Source of the DNA: Vandiemenella viatica
Taxonomy: Eukaryota; Arthropoda; Insecta; Orthoptera; Morabidae
Direction: 5' to 3'
Length of the DNA stretch: 64,000 nt
NCBI GenBank assembly: GCA_031002005.1
Contig: JARYHS010013630.1
Location: 236,165,539 to 236,229,538 of the forward strand
A model generated the notes under the pieces. That model saw only the letters and a program-made list of their open reading frames with translations, did no database searches and was not told the origin of the DNA. Numbering within the stretch: the first letter of the stretch is position 1; each line of letters starts with the position of its first letter. This document shows, in pieces, positions 10,986-21,534 of this stretch. Made by a program: the position numbers and the translations under genes.

Positions 10986-11932
10986 TTCCGTCATGGGGAA
11001 GCTGAAAATTTGTTATGCTAAGGGTGCGTCCAAAACCACGTAACTCCATTTTGGACACCTCGCTACCGTTCGCGAACTAACCTGAGCATTCCCGGCCCCG
11101 AACTATCACCATTCGCGCTAGGATTACCAACATTTTTTTTTTGGTTAATGGTATTTTTTTTTTTTTTTTGTAGAATAACCTATAAAAATATAGTACCCTT
11201 CAAAAATATAATTTTTACGAAAGAGTAGAAAGGACAAAGGAGTTGGGGTTTTTTTTTTACTATTTTATTTTTTAAGCTATATTTTTTTTTTTTTTTTTGC
11301 ACTTCTTGCATCTTTAACAATTTTCTGTCTACAGTAAAATTTTAATATGCTTTATCGCTTTCAGTTGTTAAATTAATGTCGATCAAAAGCTCATTTTTAC
11401 TAATGAAATACTGCTCTTTACTTTTACCTAGATTTCGTGTAATATTGTTATTTCAGAGAAGTTCGTTCACTTTGATATTAATTTTTTCTCATAAATTTAG
11501 AACCTCTAATATTGTCTCACAGCCTTCAAATGAAACCTCGTTTATTAAATTTAATTTTTGGATTTTCTATAGCCAATTGCTTTCATTAAAATCTAACTAT
11601 TTACTAAGATACTTCAGACTTTTATCAAGGAATACTAAGCGTTATTTTAATACTATCACTTTCTGTGGAGAATCCGCTTACACAGTTCTTTCCAAAAAGT
11701 TATCGCACATCAGGTTTCAGTTTAGCGTGGTACATGAATAATCATTATTATTTATAAAGTGTTGTTCTCGAGTACTAGATGAAATGTGAAGTGATAGGAT
11801 GATTTCTGAGATCTTGTCAAACTAAGTAGCTCATGGATTGCAGTGAACAGTTGTAAGTGTAAAATATAGATTTCTAATGTCAAGGTAGTGGCACTGATGA
11901 AACTCGACTGAACTATTTTCAGTGTTACGTTT

Positions 11933-12165
11933 TCCTGTTTGTTTGAAAACACAGAACTGTCGAGGTCATTAGAGGCGGGATGGGACTGGAGACTTTGAAC
12001 TGGAGGAAATTCGGCCATGACCTTTTGAAGGAAACATCCCGACATTCACCTGCAGTGATTTCGGGAAACCATGGAAAACCCAAATCTGGATGCCCGGACG
12101 GGGATTCGAACTGCCGTCCTCCCGAATGCGAGGCCAGAACGCTAGCCGGTTCACCACCACGCTCG
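11933..12165 (-). repeat. SINE-A copy in left arm
   Basis: tRNA-derived SINE in minus orientation, head at 12165. Its B-box-like word is GTTCGAATCCC (reverse strand, about 12115-12105), within a tRNA-like head of about 80 bases. The body carries the family words CATCCAGATTTGGG and CATGGCCGAATT. It is mirrored by the copy at 16053-16292. It abuts the L-B LINE fragment, so its insertion or co-truncation predates the arm duplication. Confidence 0.75.
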
Positions 12166-12169
12166 GTGA

Positions 12170-12812
12170 AATGTAGCAGAAATGATACCCCAGACTAGTA
12201 GATTAAATATAAAAATAGGATCGAATGCAATTGGAGAAGTAAGTGAATTCTGTTACTTAGGAAGAAAAATTACAACCGAAGCAAAAATGATGTTAAAAGC
12301 AGAATAGCACTAGCAAAAACAGCCTTCATGAAAAAGAGAAATCTTTTAGTTTCAAATATTGATCTGGGAATTGAAAAAACTTTTTAATACTCTATGTGTG
12401 GAGCACAGCACTTTATGGTAGCGAAATATGGACTTTAGGAATACCGGAAAGAAGGAAAATTGAAACATTTGAAATGTGGTGCTACAGAAGAATGCTGAAA
12501 ATTAAGTGGACAGACAAAGTAAGAAATGATGGGTGAGGAAAGAAGTTTGTGGAAGAAGCTTACAGAAGGAAGAGACAGGCTTGTAGGTCATATTTTGAGA
12601 CATGCTGGAATAGTTAATTTGCTGGTGGAGGGAACAGTCGAAGGTAAGAACTGTAGAGGAAGAAAGGGATTAGAATATATGAAGCAGATAATTGAGGACG
12701 TGGGTTGTAGGGGATATGTAGAGATGAAGAGGTTAGCACTAGATAGGAAGGGATGGAGGATTGCATCAAACCAGTCGAAAGACTAATAACAGCAAAAAAA
12801 AAAAAAAAAAAA
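12170..12812 (+). pseudogene. LINE L-B C-terminal fragment in left arm
   Basis: The plus-strand frames encode the C-terminal part of a non-LTR retrotransposon polyprotein. Motifs in order are: RLNIKIGSNAIGEVSEFCYLGRKI, here in short pieces (12205-12270); KSRIALAKTAFMKKRNLL; a segment like FEMWCYRRMLKI; WTDKV; then GHILRHAGIVNLLVEGTVEG and LALDRKGWRIA (12526-12786). A run of about 19 A ends it at 12812. Frame breaks occur near 12290 and 12380. This is the region after the RT domain in the endonuclease-reverse transcriptase LINE type common in arthropods. The catalytic RT core is absent. Confidence 0.7.
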
Positions 12813-13900
12813 ATTATTCTGATCATTAACTGAAGCTGGTTATCGCTTTCTCAAAATGATTGATCTTAATATTTCGTTGAACGCGATACGTGGAGAAACT
12901 TTAGCTATATGAATTGTTTCCGAATTTACATCGCGAGACAATAGAATACACATATCACAGTATTTTATTAGTTAGCTATGCTTCTAGTAGAACAATGTTA
13001 TCTAGTAAAGAAACAATAAGCCTCAAAAAAAAAAGAAGGAAAAACCACTAAAATAGATCTTGTCTGAAGTATAAACAAACCTGGTTTTGAGCTTAGACCA
13101 ATCAGCTCTCTTTCGATGATACTTTGGTCTGTACCGCATTTTTCGCATGTGTCGGGATAAGAACTATTCACATGTGCCCTTTGGAGGTTGTACACGAGAT
13201 CCATTTAGTCTACGAAACAGACTCGTATACTGGCACTGACGAAAAATTTCATGAATGATCTAACATGATTTAGAACTTAGTGGATGCTATATTCGGTGAA
13301 TTTCTGATTGCGACAGTGTAGGTAATTTTTCACGCGTTTGACTGCCAGCTACTTGAAGAGTGAAGATCAGATATGGGACCTTAAACTTGCTACGCTCCTG
13401 GCTAAGGATTTGAAGATCAGTTATTAGAACTTCGGTAACTCCATTATCTGCCGCCAGTGTTTAGTGCTGGTATCTCAACGCTAGAAATCAAGAACCTAAG
13501 TACTGAGGCATATCGCCTGTTTCATAAAATTTAGAGTTTCATGAAAAAAGTTAAGCTCCAAGTCAGAAAAGTTTTGCAGGCATGACGGTTAGACTCCGAG
13601 ATTTACGCAGTAAAACGGTTTACATTCCTACTTACAGTTGCAATATTCCTTTTAAAATGTGGCTTGTAGTCTATTTTAAAACCTTCTTAAGCCAAGAATA
13701 TTTTTTTGCCACCAGTTTACTCCATGCTGCATTGTCACACCCAGAGTTAGCTATGTGGACCGCCAACCTCTATGCTTGTTTCAGATCCACATGATTTCGA
13801 CAATTTTCTTAAATTCGAGACTGTTGATGTAATATTAAAAAGAAAACTATGTGTCGTCCGACACTTTTCGCTGTCAAACAATTGATCAAACCATTCAGGC

Positions 13901-13970
13901 CCCAGGCTAGTCTCAAACCGGTGACCCTTGCAACGCAAAGCATGTGCGCTACCCTTGCACAGTCGGGGTT
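13901..13970 (-). repeat. tRNA-like SINE head
   Basis: Read on the minus strand, an A-box-like GGTAGCGCACATG is followed about 30 bases later by a B-box-like GGTTTGAGACT. This spacing is that of a tRNA internal promoter. The sequence beyond does not match SINE-A or SINE-B, so it may be a third family or a decayed head. It is not a functional tRNA as far as I can see. Confidence 0.4.
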
Positions 13971-14119
13971 TTTTATTTATGGAAGCCGAAACCTTCCGGT
14001 CACCTGAATTTTTTATATTGTAAGTCTGCAAGTCGTCATTTCGTACACCAATTTCCTATTGGGCGGCGAACTCCGCTCCATGGCTCCCAATGTAGTTCCC
14101 CGTTGCCGCTTCCACCGCC

Positions 14120-14515
14120 GATACTATAGTTCAGTCCCAATAAAGTTCTAGACAGGAGCAGATTTTGAATGTTTATTTCTTGCAAACTATGAAATATACA
14201 AATACATGTCACACATTACTGGAAAGAGGAAGTTTCAACGTTTTACTTTAAACATTCAGCATTTGTTGGGTTTCTGAGAAAATCTCTTCGAAAGCACTTT
14301 GGATAAGCTAAACATTTTCATTTGACATTCGAGGACGACCAGTGGTTTTCCCTTTGCTTGTGCACCGATCTTCTACGAATTCGTTATTCCAATCGTAAAT
14401 CTGTTTATGACGATGAGACACTTCATTGAACTTACGACGGAATGCACGCTACACATCAATAATGGATTTACTTTTTGCATAACGTAGCGCACAAAACGAC
14501 TTCTACCGTGGCCAT
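14120..14515 (-). pseudogene. N-terminal helix-turn-helix relic of a DUF4817-type transposase
   Basis: The minus strand begins with MATVEVV at 14515 and shifts frame soon after. It then reads FRRKFNEVSHRHKQIYDWNNEF and DRCTSKGKTTGRPRMSNENV in short blocks (about 14455-14330), followed by LIQSAFEEIF. This follows the DUF4817 helix-turn-helix region (FRRxF, IYxW, GRPRxSxENV, VRxxF) found at the start of many insect Tc1/mariner-like proteins. Stop codons interrupt it, and no catalytic domain follows. Identification rests on remembered motif order. Confidence 0.5.
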
Positions 14516-15377
14516 ATCCACGTAACAGACAGCAGCGCTGTTAGCGGTAGCCGATGGAACTAACAGGTAGGAATTACAAACTTTAAACCTTCCTCTATCC
14601 ACTGGTGTGTAGTACGTATTTGCGTCTTTTGTAGTTTGTAAGAAAGAATCAACCTTAGTAACTATATTGGCAAGACAGCATTTTTTAACACACTGAATGG
14701 TAGTTGGAAGAATAAGATGGAATAGTAATGTTTTCGCTTTGAATCCCATCACGGCAAGAGATTTTATTTGCTCTGAAACTATACTTCAGCTTTGTTCTTC
14801 GAAAACATACCATTAATCGGTTTATACTCTAATATCTTCTAACCCTACCGGTTATAACTGCAAAACTGTGTCATTATAACCTTCCTCTATCAATGCAGAT
14901 GCCTTCTTAATAGCCAGTAAATGAAATTTCAGTGATAGTGATGTAGAATTTGAAGGCGTATAAATGCAAGACGCTTGGTATAAATTTCAAGTAAAACTAT
15001 TAAATTGTCGAGCGATCATAACCGAAGTAGAATTTTAAGGTTTTGTTTCCAACAAACTGACTTGGACTTGTTGAAACCGTTTATCATCGAAGAGAGCTGA
15101 TTGGTCTAAACTCAAAACCAGGTTTGTTTATACTTCAGACAAGATCTATTTTAGTGGTTTTTCCTTTTTTTTTAGGCTTATTGTTTCTTTTACTAGATAA
15201 CATTGTTCTACTAGAAGCATAGCTCACTAATAAAACACTGTGATATGTGTATTCTGTTGTCTCACGATGTAAATTCGGAAACAATTCATATAGCTAAAGT
15301 TTCTCCACGTATCGCGTTCAACGAAATATTAAGATCAATCATTTTGAGAAAGCGATAACCAGCTTCAGTTAATGATC

Positions 15378-16048
15378 AGAATAATTTTTTTTTTTTTTTG
15401 CTGTTATTAGTCTTTCGACTGGTTTGATGCAATCCTCCATCCCTTCCTATCTAGTGCTAACCTCTTCATCTCTACATATCCCCTACAACCACGTCCTCAA
15501 TTATCTGCTTCATATATTCTAATCCCTTTCTTCCTCTACAGTTCTTACCTTCTACTGTTCCCTCCACCAGCAAATTAACTATTCCAGCATGTCTCAAAAT
15601 ATGACCTACAAGCCTGTCTCTTCCTTCTGTAAGCTTCTTCCACAAACTTCTTTCCTCACCCATCATTTCCAAAGCTCATTCATTTCTTACTTTGTCTGTC
15701 CACTTAATTTTCAGCAGTCTTCTGTAGCACCACATTTCAAATGCTTCAATTTTCCTTCTTTCCGGTATTCCTAAAGTCCATGTTTCGCTACCATAAAGTG
15801 CTGTGCTCCACACATAGAGTATTAAAAAGTTTTTTCCTAATTCCCAGATCAATATTTGAAACTAAAAGATTTCTCTTTTTCATGAAGGCTGTTTTTGCTA
15901 GTGCTATTCTGCTTTTAACATCATTTTTGTTTCGGCCATCGGTTGTAATTTTTCTTCCTAAGTAACAGAATTCACTTACTTCTCCAATTGCATTCGATCC
16001 TATTTTTATATTTAATCTACTAGTATGGGGTATCATTTCTGCTACATT
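15378..16048 (-). pseudogene. LINE L-B C-terminal fragment in right arm
   Basis: Mirror copy of the left-arm fragment. The poly-A end is the T run at 15386-15400. The minus strand reads SRLNIKIGSNAIGEVSEF (about 16020-15970), KSRIALAKTAF, and after frame changes MMGEERSLWKKL, GHILRHAGIVNLL and GRKGLEYMKQII (15672-15480). It is slightly better preserved near its 5' side than the left copy, which lacks a base or two there. A one-base difference near 15480 alters the C-terminal reading relative to the left arm. Confidence 0.7.
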
Positions 16049-16052
16049 TCAC

Positions 16053-16292
16053 CGAGCGTGGTGGTGAACCGGCTAGCGTTCTGGCCTCGCATTCGGGAGG
16101 ACGGCAGTTCGAATCCCCGTCCGGGCATCCAGATTTGGGTTTTCCATGGTTTCCCGAAATCACTGCAGGTGAATGTCGGGATGTTTCCTTCAAAAGGTCA
16201 TGGCCGAATTTCCTCCAGTTCAAAGTCTCCAGTCCCATCCCGCCTCTAATGACCTCGACAGTTCTGTGTTTTCAAACAAACAGAAAAACGTA
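16053..16292 (+). repeat. SINE-A copy in right arm
   Basis: Plus-orientation copy with head CGAGCGTGGTGGTGAACCGG, B-box-like GTTCGAATCCCC near 16110, and body words CATCCAGATTTGGG and GGCCGAATTTCC. It ends in an A/C-rich tail. It is the mirror partner of the SINE at 11933-12165. It adjoins the 5' edge of the L-B fragment directly. Confidence 0.75.
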
Positions 16293-17264
16293 ACACTGAA
16301 AATAGTTCGTCGAGTTTCATCAGTGCCACTACCTTGACATTAGAAATCTATATTTTACACTTACAACTGTTCACTGCAATCCATGAGCTACTTAGTTTGA
16401 CAAGATCTCAGAAATCATCCTATCACTTCACATTTCATCTAGTACTCGAGAACAACACATTTATAAATAATAATGATTATTCACGTACCACGCTAAACTG
16501 AAACCTGATGTGCGATAACTTTTTGGAAAGAACTGTGTAAGCCGGATTCTCCACAGAAAGTGATAGTATTAAAAATAACGCTTTAGTATTCCTTGATAAA
16601 AGTCTGAAGTATGTTAGTAAATAGTTTAGATTTTAATGAAAGCAATTGGCTATAGAAAAATCCAAATAATTAAATTTAATACACGAGGTTTGATTTGAAG
16701 GCTGTGAGACAATATTAGAGGTTCCTAAATTTATGAGAAAAAATTAATATCAAAGTGAACGAACTTTACTCTGAAATAACAATATTACACGAAATCTAGG
16801 TAAAAGTAAAGAGCAGTATTTCATTAGTAAAAATGAGCTTTTGATCGACATTAATTTAACAACTGAAAGCGATAAAGCATATTAAAATTTACTGTAGACA
16901 GAAAATTGTTAAAGATGCAAGAAGTGCAAAAAATAAATAAATAATATATAGCTTAAAAAATAAAATAGTAAAAAAAAAAACCATATCCTTTGTCCTTTTC
17001 TACTCTTTCGTAAAAAAAATTATATTTTTGAAGTGTACTATATTTTTATAGGTTATTCTACAAAAAAAAAAAATCTACCATTAACCAAAAAAAAAAAAAA
17101 AAAAAAAAAATGTTGGTAATCCTAGCGGCGAATGGTGATAGTTCGGGACCGGGAATGCTCAGTTTAGTTCGCGAACGGTAGCGAGATGTCCAAAATGGAG
17201 TTACGTGGTTTATGGACGCACCCTTAGCATAACAAATTTTCAGCTTCCCCATGACGGAAATTGC

Positions 17265-17635
17265 TTCGAGCAGCGCCGGCGTGGCTGCAGGGGGCGGGGC
17301 GCGTGACCTACAAAGATAATGACGGTAAGCGGCGCCGGCGTGGCTGCAGGGGGCGGGGCGCGTGACCTATTTAATACAGAACCGGCATGGGTGTTCTGGA
17401 TATAGGAGGGGAAGCGACCTGCACACCTGCAGGGGCGGGGCGGGTGACCTACAAAGATAATGACAGGCCGGTGGCGCCTAATTATAGGGGAAGCGGCCGC
17501 AGGGGGCGGGGCGCGTGACCTAAAAGATAATGACGGTAAGCGGCGCCGGCTGCCAGGTAGATAATTACAGGGCGGTGGCGCCTAATTATAGGGGAAGCGG
17601 CCGCAGGGCGAGATAATTATAGGGGGCGAAACCGC
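17265..17635 (-). repeat. GC-rich subterminal repeat array, right
   Basis: Carries the same words as the left array in reverse complement: GGGGCGCGTGACCTA, CCTACAAAGATAATGAC and GCCTAATTATAGGGGAAGCG. Unit order and number differ from the left array. An extra non-repeated insert with ATACAGAACCGGCATGGG sits near 17370-17400. The outermost word GGGGGCGAAACCGCC may be the true terminus. Confidence 0.7.
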
Positions 17636-17639
17636 CATT

Positions 17640-19479
17640 TACTTACTACTGTAATCAAATAAATTTTATTACATTCTGCGTACAACAGACATTTTTCGCG
17701 CTCCCAAGAAGACTGTTGTTCACTCAAACCAAAGACAAAGAAGCAAACAAAACTGAATATCACATATTTTATTCTTAGTTATTTTAGATAACACTTAATT
17801 ATATAGATAGCAGTTTTGTATACAATTTAGATTTAAAATATTCTATTCATTGAACATCGGTTACTTTTGGTACGTTACCGTTAACCAATCAACTATTGTG
17901 AAGGTTGACTCGTCTACATAAAAGTTTAATGCATTTTGTAAAAATTAAAAAACACAAAAAATAGAGTTACTGAAAAAAACAATTGTGATTTCAAAACTCA
18001 GAAAACATGATAATGAAATGATAAATTTGAATTCAAATGAAAATTTCAGGATTATCATCAGTTATTGTGGAATTGTAATGATGAATTGTAAATACCACAG
18101 TAGCTCAAACCATCACCCCTTTGGTTTCTATTATGTAAAATCTACCACTCTTGTTCATTTAAGTTATGTTAAAACAACTCCGGCTTCTATAAACTTCAAC
18201 CCCGACAAGACGAAATTAAACAAAACAAAAATATGGGAACATGTGTCTTCAAAGGGAGCATTAAAATCAAGAACACAGATATAGATCATTAAAACCAAGA
18301 ACACATAAAAATCTCATTGAACTGAGATGTCATTACTTGGGATACAAAGAAGATATTCTGAGAGAATTTTGTCGACGGTTAGTAGAAAGCTGTAACACTG
18401 ACCTACCGATTAGACACTTAAAATAAACAAATAAACAAAAAATTCTGACTGGACTTATAATGCAAGAAAGTATAAGATTTTGAATTGCCATGAGCTATTA
18501 TATGCGTTATTTTAATGCTAGAAACCATTTATCACTATTCTACATTTGAAGAACGTTGAGAAGTCTGTATCCCAATGTTTATAAATCTACCCAAGCTTGC
18601 AATTCCAATTATATGGAGTCATTTTTATTTGTTATGTTATACTTCTAGCATCAAGGAAATTTAACTATTTCTGTATGCTAGTTCCGTCATGAAGCATAAA
18701 TGTTCATTGGGGGTAACACAGGAAACCGGAGGTTTTAGATTGGTGTTGTGTTTACCAAATGATTTTTGGTTGGAACGCTTGTTCCCCTTAAATCGATAGT
18801 CTGTGTATAATTATAAACACCGTCGTTCTTAATTGTTCCAAACATCGTATGTCATTTTGATCAGCAAATAATGTCGTAAGAGGCAATGCATTCAGTGATT
18901 CCCAGCGACTCGGTTGTTAACAGCTTCAATTCGCTGAACTCGGTTTCTGAGTCTGAATTACATCTGGATATTATAAAAATTTGTTAACATAACAAGTTAA
19001 AAATCTAAAAAAAAAAAAAAGAGTTGTTTGTGTGCTCATCAACAAACTCAAACGATACTTTGTCGTCAGTCTGTAAAATAAAATATTTAGAAATAAATAA
19101 ATACACAAAAGATTTTAAAATAACTTTATATCTTGCTTAGAAGAAAGTAAATGGGCAATGTTTTACACAACTATTATTTATGTTTTTACATTAATCAGTT
19201 GTTTTTGGAGTCGGTGGCAGCTGTCACAACGGGGGGGAATGAATTACTGCACTTTATTTGCTGTTTGAGGTGGCACGGGGATTAAAAACAAATATTCCGA
19301 ATATTTTACACCATATAGTGAGACGATATTTTTTTTGTGGAAGCCAGTTTAGGAAAACAAATTAGCTGGTATTTTTGCCTTTGGCTTGGACTCGTTGGTG
19401 GTCCAGACATATCTCTGACGCTACCTTCCGAGTTTATAGGCTGCATTATGTGGTTTATCGCTTTACAGTTTATATAATA
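17640..19479. other. AT-rich stretch without recognised gene
   Basis: Several ORFs of up to about 100 codons occur, the longest on the plus strand at 17985-18284. All are Lys/Asn/Ser-rich with no domain I recognise. A poly-A run lies near 19007-19020. Confidence 0.45.
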
Positions 19480-20033
19480 CTAGCTCGTACGCGTGGATTA
19501 AGAATTTTTTTGCCAGAATTAAATATAGAAAGTTCTTGGTAACGAAGGATTGGTCCCAAACAATATCGAGTCGGAATAATATGACACTATATCATTGTAC
19601 CGTCGAACCTGTCTCTTGAAGAGAATCAATTTCCAACATATTTCTGTCACCATTCCATAAGGTCTCAAAATTTCGTGACTACAACTGTTAATCATACTGG
19701 AAAAAATATCCTGTGCCCTTCATACACATTTCCTTATAAAATTCCATTACAACGATATAGCCATTTAGTCGTCATAACGTAACAAAAAGACAGAGACTTA
19801 CTTCCGTATTTATATTAGTATTACTGTGGTTCTCACTCACACACTGACTGCGAACAACACCTGAGGGATCATTATAACGTAAAAAAGTGTACACCTAAAA
19901 CATTACAAGACTACCTACGATTTGCCTCGCATCGCACCCCTAACTTTCTAATATCTACAGTTTAACATTCAATCCGAATAACCTACGGCTCAGGCCTGAC
20001 TCTTACGATGAAAAACAATTTTTAAAAATATTA

Positions 20034-20110
20034 GCCTCCACGGAGATGTGAACCGTAGACCACGACGTTCGTAAGCAAGCGCTTTAACCACTGAGCTGCC
20101 AGTCCACTAC
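20034..20110 (-). repeat. tRNA-like segment inside the Helitron-like repeat
   Basis: The minus strand reads TGGCAGCTCAGTGGTTAAAG (A-box-like) and, about 35 bases on, GGTTCACATCT (B-box-like). Equivalent segments occur in the copies at 56573 and 57487, so this is a fixed part of the family and not a chance insertion. Confidence 0.55.
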
Positions 20111-20162
20111 ACGGGAACACGGTACGGAGACGTCCATATCCAACGTGTCTGTCTATCGCCGT

Positions 20163-20531
20163 ATTTCGAAGTTATGAGACAACATGTGTTATTTATACAG
20201 ATAATTTTTCAACCAAATGTAGACAGTATTTTTCTCCTTGTTTCAATGGATAAGTGTGCAAAGTTTCATCGAGATCGGATGTAAACTGTGGATTTTTTTA
20301 TGAAGAACAAACAAACAAACATTCATCTTTAAATATAAAGATTTCGAAGTTATGTGACACATGTGTTATTTATACAGATAATTTTTCAACGAAATGAAGA
20401 CAGTATTTTTGTCCTTGTTTCAAAGGATAAGTGTGCAAAATTTCATCGAGATCGGATGAAAACTGTGGATTTGTATGAAGAACAAACAAACTAACAAACA
20501 AACAAACATACATTATCGTTATATATAAAGA
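20163..20531 (-). repeat. Tandem duplication of the repeat's 5' segment
   Basis: Two direct copies of about 180 bases (20163-20341 and 20342-20531) both contain GTGTTATTTATACAGATAAT, CATCGAGATCGGATG and the (CAAA)n tract, and both end in a TATAAAGAT-type word. The copies differ by small indels. Confidence 0.65.
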
Positions 20532-21250
20532 TTTAGTGGTTCTTAAGTCTGGATTATTAAACTACCAAATTCCGTGTACCAACTGTATGTTTCAGTTTAG
20601 CTGATACATGTTTCTTGCATTAACGCTATGTACGTACTAACAGGATTTTTTTTATATATATATATATACCTTACTGTCATATTTTGTTTTTCTTGGTTTG
20701 ACTGCCACCGACTCCGAAAATAAATGATTAATGTATAAATTTAGATAATAGTAATGCAAACTATTGTCCATTGACATTTTTGATCTGAGTAAGGAATAAA
20801 GTTAATTAAAACTTTTGATGTGTTTTTTTTAAGGCGTTTTTATTTTTTAAATAATTTTTATTAAACTTAAAGCGGTATTATTGCATTGTATTTTAAATAT
20901 GGGGCGGCAGTTCTCATTTTTCTAACTTACGATAAACATGCCACAACATAATGACATTGCTTTCTTGAATCACTTGCGGTTGGGTGAATAAACGACAGCT
21001 GCGCTGGAGTTATTATGTCAACGGCGACACGTACCTTTGTCAAGTGATTTTGCTGATGGTGCTGTTGTCCGTATTTTCCCCACCTTGAGACAAGTTACCA
21101 TATAATAAAAAAAACGTGAAAATGCCAAGATGTACCGTGTGTGCCCAATAAATGCTATTAGCGAGTCTCCTGAGGAGGCAGCTTATGGTATGAAATCACC
21201 ATACAATGTTATTTCAAGGAATGTTAATAATTGCGGAGGTTTCTCGCCAA
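20532..21250. other. No recognised feature
   Basis: AT-rich DNA with a (TA)n microsatellite near 20655-20670. No coding resemblance before about 21250. Confidence 0.4.
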
Positions 21251-21254
21251 TCAT

Positions 21255-21500
21255 TAAGTTGGGTGTCAAATCTCGAGTTTTCTGGGACGTAATATTTTTG
21301 CATCCGATTGGCTTGTGAATGGCGCAAAAGGGATTGTAAAAGAAATAAATGGCCTGTTATCCGAAAATATTAAATAGAAGGCGAATTACCTGAAGCTATA
21401 CTCATAAAGCTTGATGATTCGACAATTAGTCTTCGAATGAAAGACAATGACGGTTGCGTAGTAATTTCATCTGCTTGTAAAACAGGAATGAGGCGACTTC
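21255..21500 (+). pseudogene. Pif1-type helicase scrap
   Basis: Plus-strand frames give DWLVNGAKGIVKEING (about 21300-21350), then, after a frame change, EGELPEAILIKLDDSTISL (about 21382-21435), with MKDNDGCVVIS next. These match the C-terminal segment of Pif1-family helicases, where LVNG(A/S)xG and LPxAVxIKFDD precede the final VTVHKxQG motif (not present here). Such helicases occur in Helitrons and in a wider insect Pif1-like family. No Walker A is seen. It ends where the CR1-type LINE begins. Confidence 0.5.
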
Positions 21501-21534
21501 TGAAGTCATTCTCTGAAGTCATCTAGAGAAGTTG

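Larger units (their letters stand above)
10606..13121 (+). repeat. Left arm of the palindrome
   Basis: The inner boundary is marked by the words ATCAGCTCTC and CGATGATA, after which left and right arms diverge. The outer boundary lies where Helitron-like coding similarity stops and GGTCACGCGCC begins. This arm appears shorter at its tip than the right arm: the terminal words GGCGGTTTC and CCCCCTATAATTATC seen in the right arm are missing or altered. Several long T runs (about 11130-11300) separate the GC-rich array from the shared AT-rich part. Confidence 0.7.
13122..15081. other. Unique spacer of the palindrome
   Basis: These 1960 bases are not shared between the arms. A tRNA-like head (13901-13970, minus) and a short helix-turn-helix transposase relic (about 14120-14515, minus) lie inside. 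The rest shows no recognisable coding. If the palindrome is a transposon, this is where a transposase gene would sit, but no full one is present, so the copy would be non-autonomous. Confidence 0.6.
10606..17635. mobile_element. Giant imperfect palindrome, foldback-like element
   Basis: DNA from about 10606 to 13121 recurs as its reverse complement from about 15082 to 17635, leaving a unique 1960-base spacer. Outermost is a GC-rich array of short repeats, then shared AT-rich DNA, then a SINE-A copy, a LINE L-B fragment and a last shared segment of about 310 bases. Stretches compared by eye agree at roughly 95 percent, with scattered single-base changes and indels (not computed). Long terminal inverted repeats with outer tandem repeats are typical of foldback or Galileo-like DNA transposons. 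A segmental inverted duplication is the alternative. No target-site duplication was identified. Confidence 0.65.
15082..17635 (-). repeat. Right arm of the palindrome
   Basis: Reverse complement of the left arm, running from the inner words TATCATCG and GAGAGCTGATTGG to the outer GGGGGCGAAACCGCC. It carries extra GC-rich units at the outer tip and small indels throughout, for example in poly-T and poly-A runs. Insertions of SINE-A and L-B sit at matching positions, which dates the arm copying or homogenisation after those insertions. Confidence 0.7.
19480..20531 (-). mobile_element. Non-autonomous Helitron-like repeat with tRNA-like insert
   Basis: Read on the minus strand the unit starts TCTTTATATAT (from 20531) and ends CTAG (19483-19480). 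It is flanked by A before TC and T after CTAG, the insertion rule of Helitrons (A|TC...CTRR|T). The same family occurs at 56301-58138. It contains a (TTTG)n-type tract near the 5' end, a tRNA-like head, the word AGTCAGGCCTGAG and a 3' part ending in CGTACGAGCTAG. No protein is encoded. Helitron assignment rests on the ends only. Confidence 0.6.

Noticed and set aside
10606..17635. Palindrome as a long-read hairpin artefact
   Set aside because: Such artefacts fold at a point with little spacer; here there is a 1.96 kb unique spacer, and the arrays at the two tips differ in unit order. It remains worth confirming with reads.
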